DNA from: Erwinia amylovora
Lineage (GTDB): Bacteria > Pseudomonadota > Gammaproteobacteria > Enterobacterales > Enterobacteriaceae
NCBI RefSeq assembly: GCF_017161565.1
Contig: NZ_CP066796.1
Location: forward strand, 1,612,001-1,676,000
Direction of reading: 5' to 3'
Length of the DNA stretch: 64,000 bases
The translations under genes were made by a program, and so were the position numbers. Every line of letters starts with the position of its first letter. Position 1 is the stretch's first letter. Under the pieces are notes generated by a model. It saw only the letters and a list, made by a program, of their open reading frames with translations, made no database searches and was not told the origin of the DNA. This document shows, in pieces, positions 59,975 through 64,000 of the stretch.

Positions 59975-60838
59975 TTAACTCATTTGCTGCGTAAGGGTGC
60001 GGTGCAGCGGTGAGACGTTAACGCCCCGCGCTACAAACCCCTGCAACCCTTGCGGAGCCAGCTCAAACACCTGACGAGCCGCGCACTCGGTGTCAAATTC
60101 TGCAAACACACAAGCACCCGTCCCGGTCAGGCGTGACGGCGCGTATTCTAGCAGCCAGGAAACGAGCTGTTCAACCTCGCGAAAACGATTTCTTACGACT
60201 GCTTCACAATCATTGCGGAATTCGCTCGATAATAAGGCGCTGATTTCCCGATGTGGCGTGTTTCTGGTCAGTGCTGGATCGTTAAAGACTAACGGAGTGG
60301 CGATACTGATGCCCGGGTGCATCACCAGGTACCATTTTTCAGCGGGAGAAACCGGAGTCAGCCGCTCGCCAACGCCCTCGGCAAATGCGGCAAAGCCGTG
60401 GACAAATACCGGGACGTCGGCGCCCAGCTGCAAGCCAAAGTCGGCCAGCTGGGCGAAACTGAAGCCGGTCTGCCACAGATGATTCAGCGCCACCAGCACC
60501 GTAGCGGCGTTGGAAGAGCCGCCGCCCAAACCGCCGCCCATCGGCAACCGTTTTGTCACCGCGAGCTTTGCACCGGAGTTAGCAGGCAGTGTGCCGGATA
60601 TTTGTGCCTGTTGGCGCAGCAATTTTGCTGCGCGAATAATCAGATTTTCATCGTCGGGCACGCCGACCAGCGGGCTTAACAGTTGCAGCTCGCCACTCTG
60701 ATCAGTTTCAATCGTCAGGGTATCGCCATAATCGAGGAACTGAAACAGCGTCTGCAGATTATGATAGCCGTCCGGACGACGGTCAGTGATGTACAGAAAC
60801 AGATTGAGTTTTGCCGGCGCAGGCCAAGTGGTTATCAT
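59975..60838 (-). CDS. ispE: 4-diphosphocytidyl-2-C-methyl-D-erythritol kinase
   Basis: IspE is the GHMP-family kinase of the MEP isoprenoid pathway. The 287-residue protein has [21 protein letters not shown] (shown through the Lys that binds substrate), the ATP loop [18 protein letters not shown] and the C-terminal [13 protein letters not shown]. Its ATG overlaps the lolB stop by four bases, so the two are translationally coupled. Confidence 0.96.
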   Translation of the reverse strand: MITTWPAPAKLNLFLYITDRRPDGYHNLQTLFQFLDYGDTLTIETDQSGELQLLSPLVGVPDDENLIIRAAKLLRQQAQISGTLPANSGAKLAVTKRLPMGGGLGGGSSNAATVLVALNHLWQTGFSFAQLADFGLQLGADVPVFVHGFAAFAEGVGERLTPVSPAEKWYLVMHPGISIATPLVFNDPALTRNTPHREISALLSSEFRNDCEAVVRNRFREVEQLVSWLLEYAPSRLTGTGACVFAEFDTECAARQVFELAPQGLQGFVARGVNVSPLHRTLTQQMS

Positions 60839-61461
60839 TTTAAGGTCCAGCTATCCATCTTCAGCTTAATGCGCTCGTCGCCCTGTTGCAGCTCGATACT
60901 GGCAGGCAGCTGCGGGTTTTGCTCATTATGATAAGCCTGGTAGGTGACGTGCCATTGCAGGCCTTCTTCACTGTAGTTGACTTCGCGAAGGCGGTACTGG
61001 TCATCCAGCGTAAAGTCAGCGGCATCGCCCGGCAGGCCGACCATCCACTGGCGCAGGTTATTCAGCGGAATCGTCATCCCGGTCAATTGGGAAATCATCT
61101 GCGCGGCATCGTTACTCACGTAGCGTTTACCTTTGTTATCGACGATCTGAGCTACCTGACCCTGCTGGTCCAACTGCAGTTCAGTGCTGCCCAGCGGATT
61201 GGTCAGCAACAGGCGGTAGCGATCCGGTGCGGTTTGCTGCCAGTTGAAACGGGCATACACTTTCTGCCGATCGGAAAGCCAGGCAAAAGCCCCGCGGGTT
61301 TGATACTGATGAATATTTTGTACCGCCTGCTGATGCTGGCGCCACTGCACGGCGGTCGGGCTTTGTCCCGGTTTTTGTGGCTGTGTGTGCAGGCCACAGG
61401 CTGTCAACAGCAGGCTGGCGAGGGGAAGAAGCCGCAACAGGCGGCGATTCGACGATAACAT
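60835..61461 (-). CDS. lolB: Outer-membrane lipoprotein receptor LolB
   Basis: LolB takes lipoproteins from LolA and inserts them in the outer membrane. The 208-residue precursor has lipobox LTAC (Cys22) and the family segments [29 protein letters not shown] and [13 protein letters not shown]. First gene of lolB-ispE-prs and divergent from hemA, as in E. coli. Confidence 0.96.
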   Translation of the reverse strand: MLSSNRRLLRLLPLASLLLTACGLHTQPQKPGQSPTAVQWRQHQQAVQNIHQYQTRGAFAWLSDRQKVYARFNWQQTAPDRYRLLLTNPLGSTELQLDQQGQVAQIVDNKGKRYVSNDAAQMISQLTGMTIPLNNLRQWMVGLPGDAADFTLDDQYRLREVNYSEEGLQWHVTYQAYHNEQNPQLPASIELQQGDERIKLKMDSWTLK

Positions 61462-61686
61462 AACAGGGTCAGCTCCTCAGACTCGGTTCGGGCATACTTG
61501 CCGCATCAACCGTTCACGCTAACCAGCTAAACTGACGCCGTCAATGAGCAAATGAACTGATTTAACCAGAGAAAGGTATATCTTGTTACAGGGATAGACG
61601 AAGCATGTCTTTTATTGACCTCGCTCATCTTGTAGAATGCGGCTCACAAAACCCTATCAACAGTGGGATCTCCCCGACCTGTCACC

Positions 61687-62943
61687 ATGACGTTACTGGC
61701 TCTCGGAATTAATCACAAAACGGCACCCGTGGCCCTGCGTGAGCGTGTGACGTTCACGCCAGATACCCTTGAACAGGCGCTCAACAGCCTGCTGGCTCAG
61801 CCGCAGGTGCAGGGCGGCGTGGTGCTGTCTACCTGTAACCGTACCGAGTTGTACCTTAGCGTTGAGCAGCATGAAAATCTGCAAGACCAGCTGATAGCCT
61901 GGCTATGTGATTATCATCATTTGCGTCCTGACGAGGTGCTGCAAAGCCTCTACTGGCATCATGACAATGAGGCGGTCAGCCACCTGATGCGCGTTGCCAG
62001 CGGGCTTGATTCGCTGGTGCTGGGTGAACCACAAATTCTTGGCCAGGTAAAAAAAGCCTTTGCCGATTCTCAGCGTGGGCATTCGCTGGACAGCGAGCTG
62101 GAGCGCATGTTTCAGAAGTCGTTTTCCGTGGCTAAGCGGGTGCGTAGCGAAACGGAGATTGGTGCCAGTGCGGTCTCGGTGGCTTTTGCCGCCTGTACCC
62201 TGGCACGTCAGATCTTCGAATCGCTGGCGACGGTCAGTGTATTACTGGTTGGTGCCGGGGAAACCATCGAACTTGCAGCCCGCCATCTGCACCAACATAA
62301 GGTGCAGAAATTGATGATCGCCAACCGCACGCCAGCGCGCGCACAGCTGCTGGCCGACGAAGTTGACGCTGAAGTCATTAGCCTGGCAGAGATCGACGAG
62401 CGCCTCGCTGAAGCCGATATTATTATCAGCTCCACCGCCAGTCCGCTGCCAATAATTGGTAAAGGAATGGTCGAGCGGGCGCTGAAAAAACGGCGTAATC
62501 AGCCCATGCTGTTGGTTGATATTGCCGTGCCGCGTGATGTGGAACCGGAAGTCGGGAAATTGCCAAACGCCTATCTTTACAGCGTTGACGATCTGCAGGC
62601 GATTATTGCAAGCAATATGGCACAGCGCCAGGCCGCAGCGGTTCAGGCCGAAACCATCGTGGTGCAGGAAAGTAGCGAGTTTATGTGCTGGCTGCGCTCG
62701 CAGAGCGCGGTTGAAACCATTCGCGATTACCGTTCACAGGCGGACAGGGTGCGCGCCGACCTGGAAGCGCGCGCCATTCAGTCACTGCAGCAGGGGGCGG
62801 ATGCCGAACAGGTGCTGCGTGAACTGGCTCATAAGCTGACTAACCGTTTGATCCACGTCCCTACCAAATCTCTTCAGCAGGCCGCTCGCGATGGCGATGG
62901 CGAACGTCTGCAAATTTTACGCGACAGCCTTGGGCTGGATTAG
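61687..62943 (+). CDS. hemA: Glutamyl-tRNA reductase
   Basis: HemA makes glutamate-1-semialdehyde from charged tRNA-Glu, the first step of tetrapyrrole synthesis. The ATG at 61687 gives 418 residues, the E. coli length, starting [20 protein letters not shown]. The catalytic Cys lies in [10 protein letters not shown]; substrate-site [19 protein letters not shown] and the NADPH-site [16 protein letters not shown] are intact. An N-terminal ATG eight codons earlier is less likely. prfA follows 39 bp downstream, as in the hemA-prfA-prmC operon. Confidence 0.97.
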   Translation: MTLLALGINHKTAPVALRERVTFTPDTLEQALNSLLAQPQVQGGVVLSTCNRTELYLSVEQHENLQDQLIAWLCDYHHLRPDEVLQSLYWHHDNEAVSHLMRVASGLDSLVLGEPQILGQVKKAFADSQRGHSLDSELERMFQKSFSVAKRVRSETEIGASAVSVAFAACTLARQIFESLATVSVLLVGAGETIELAARHLHQHKVQKLMIANRTPARAQLLADEVDAEVISLAEIDERLAEADIIISSTASPLPIIGKGMVERALKKRRNQPMLLVDIAVPRDVEPEVGKLPNAYLYSVDDLQAIIASNMAQRQAAAVQAETIVVQESSEFMCWLRSQSAVETIRDYRSQADRVRADLEARAIQSLQQGADAEQVLRELAHKLTNRLIHVPTKSLQQAARDGDGERLQILRDSLGLD

Positions 62944-62982
62944 CGTCTCAGGTCCCACTTTTTACAAGGTAAAATGATACAA

Positions 62983-64000
62983 ATGAAGCCTTCTATTGTT
63001 GCCAAACTGGAAGCCTTGCAGGAGCGCCACGAAGAGGTCGAGGCAATGCTGGGCGATGCGGGCGTCATTGCCGATCAGGAACGTTTTCGCGCGTTATCGC
63101 GTGAATATGCCCAATTGACCGACGTCAGCCAGTGTTTCCGTCAGTGGCAGCAGTGCCAGGAAGACATTGCCGCCGCAGAAATGATGCTTGGTGATGCTGA
63201 AATGCGCGAAATGGCGCAGGACGAGTTACAGGCAGCGCGCGCCACCTGTGAAGACCTGGAGCAACAGCTACAGGTGCTGCTGCTGCCAAAAGATCCCGAT
63301 GATGAACGTAACTGCTATCTTGAAGTGCGCGCCGGAACCGGCGGTGACGAAGCGGCGATTTTCGCCGGCGACCTGTTCCGCATGTACAGTCGTTATGCCG
63401 AATCCAGGCGCTGGAAGGTCGAAGTGATGAGCGCCAACGAAGGCGAGCACGGGGGGTACAAAGAGGTGATCGCCAAAGTGATCGGCGAGGGGGCTTACGG
63501 ACGGCTGAAGTTCGAATCCGGCGGGCATCGCGTTCAGCGCGTACCGGAAACGGAATCGCAGGGTCGCATCCACACTTCGGCCTGCACCGTGGCGGTCATG
63601 CCTGAGCTGCCGGAAGCGGAGCTGCCGGATATCAATCCGTCCGATCTGAAAATAGATACCTTCCGATCCTCCGGGGCGGGAGGGCAGCACGTAAACACCA
63701 CCGACTCGGCTATCCGTATTACCCACCTGCCAACCGGGATCGTGGTCGAGTGCCAGGACGAACGTTCTCAACACAAAAACAAAGCCAAAGCGCTTGGCGT
63801 GCTCGGTTCACGTATTCGTGCTGCTGAAATGGCGCGCCGCCAGCAGGAAGAGTCGTCGACACGGCGTAATCTGCTTGGCAGCGGCGATCGTTCCGACCGC
63901 AACCGTACTTATAACTTCCCCCAGGGCCGTGTGACCGACCATCGGATCAACCTCACCATTTATCGTCTGGATGAGGCCATGGAAGGTAAGCTCGATGCGC
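62983..64000 (+). CDS. prfA: Peptide chain release factor 1, cut by the window end
   Basis: RF1 ends translation at UAA and UAG. The visible 339 codons begin [19 protein letters not shown] and include the GGQ loop (G233-G234-Q235) in [15 protein letters not shown], at the same position as in E. coli. The stop-codon recognition region upstream of it looks normal. Only about 20 C-terminal codons are missing beyond 64000. A second in-frame ATG at 62974, three codons up, is closer to the AAGGT ribosome site and may be the true start. Confidence 0.97.
   Translation, partial: MKPSIVAKLEALQERHEEVEAMLGDAGVIADQERFRALSREYAQLTDVSQCFRQWQQCQEDIAAAEMMLGDAEMREMAQDELQAARATCEDLEQQLQVLLLPKDPDDERNCYLEVRAGTGGDEAAIFAGDLFRMYSRYAESRRWKVEVMSANEGEHGGYKEVIAKVIGEGAYGRLKFESGGHRVQRVPETESQGRIHTSACTVAVMPELPEAELPDINPSDLKIDTFRSSGAGGQHVNTTDSAIRITHLPTGIVVECQDERSQHKNKAKALGVLGSRIRAAEMARRQQEESSTRRNLLGSGDRSDRNRTYNFPQGRVTDHRINLTIYRLDEAMEGKLDA

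Overview
The window is chromosomal DNA of an enterobacterium, most likely Erwinia or a close relative. The housekeeping genes (prs, ispE, lolB, hemA, prfA, pth, ychF, treA, emtA, ldcA) are very close to their E. coli counterparts. An AT-rich island carrying an Inv/Spa (SPI-1/Ysa/Mxi-Spa type) type III secretion system fits the second-type systems known in Erwinia and Sodalis. The genus is an inference from gene content; no species marker was seen.

Left backbone (1-9.7 kb): a DinI-like gene with a perfect LexA box, the ldcA-metallo-hydrolase pair and emtA, a broken unrecognised gene, ymgE and treA, argC (type 2), and two adjacent decayed genes (a DUF3142 protein and its upstream partner).

Fumarate module (9.7-19.8 kb): class I fumarase and a DASS dicarboxylate transporter on the minus strand. 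Divergent from them are a three-domain NADH-dependent fumarate reductase (OYE-like + FMN_bind + FAD domain) and ApbE, the flavin transferase that would load it. These are followed by the DcuS-DcuR fumarate-sensing pair. A textbook FNR box lies in the divergent promoter region. Together they would take up C4-dicarboxylates, interconvert malate and fumarate, and use fumarate as a cytoplasmic electron sink under oxygen limitation.

Small regulators (20-22 kb): two tandem YgdI/YgdR lipoproteins, a YmgA/AriR-like gene and ycgZ, then about 1.3 kb of AT-rich DNA without an intact gene.

T3SS island (about 23.3-53.2 kb): a ToxR-like membrane regulator; the basal-body and needle operon prgH-I-J-K-orgA-orgB (minus strand); divergent invF-invG-E-A-B-C-I-J-spaO-P-Q-R-S; then the translocator block sicA-sipB-sipC-sipD, two unrecognised ORFs where sipA would be expected, the acyl carrier protein iacP, and a 1383-residue protein with a membrane segment and a C-terminal HEFTH zinc-protease motif. 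Two essential structural genes carry apparent single-nucleotide frameshifts: the needle gene prgI (near 27148) and the signal-peptide region of the secretin gene invG (a seven-T run at 29821-29827). They may be decay, assembly errors or, for invG, transcriptional slippage. This is the most important point to verify.

Right backbone (53.4-64 kb): ychF, a SulP transporter, a degenerate EAL protein, pth, ychH, prs, ispE, lolB, hemA and the 5' part of prfA, which runs off the window.
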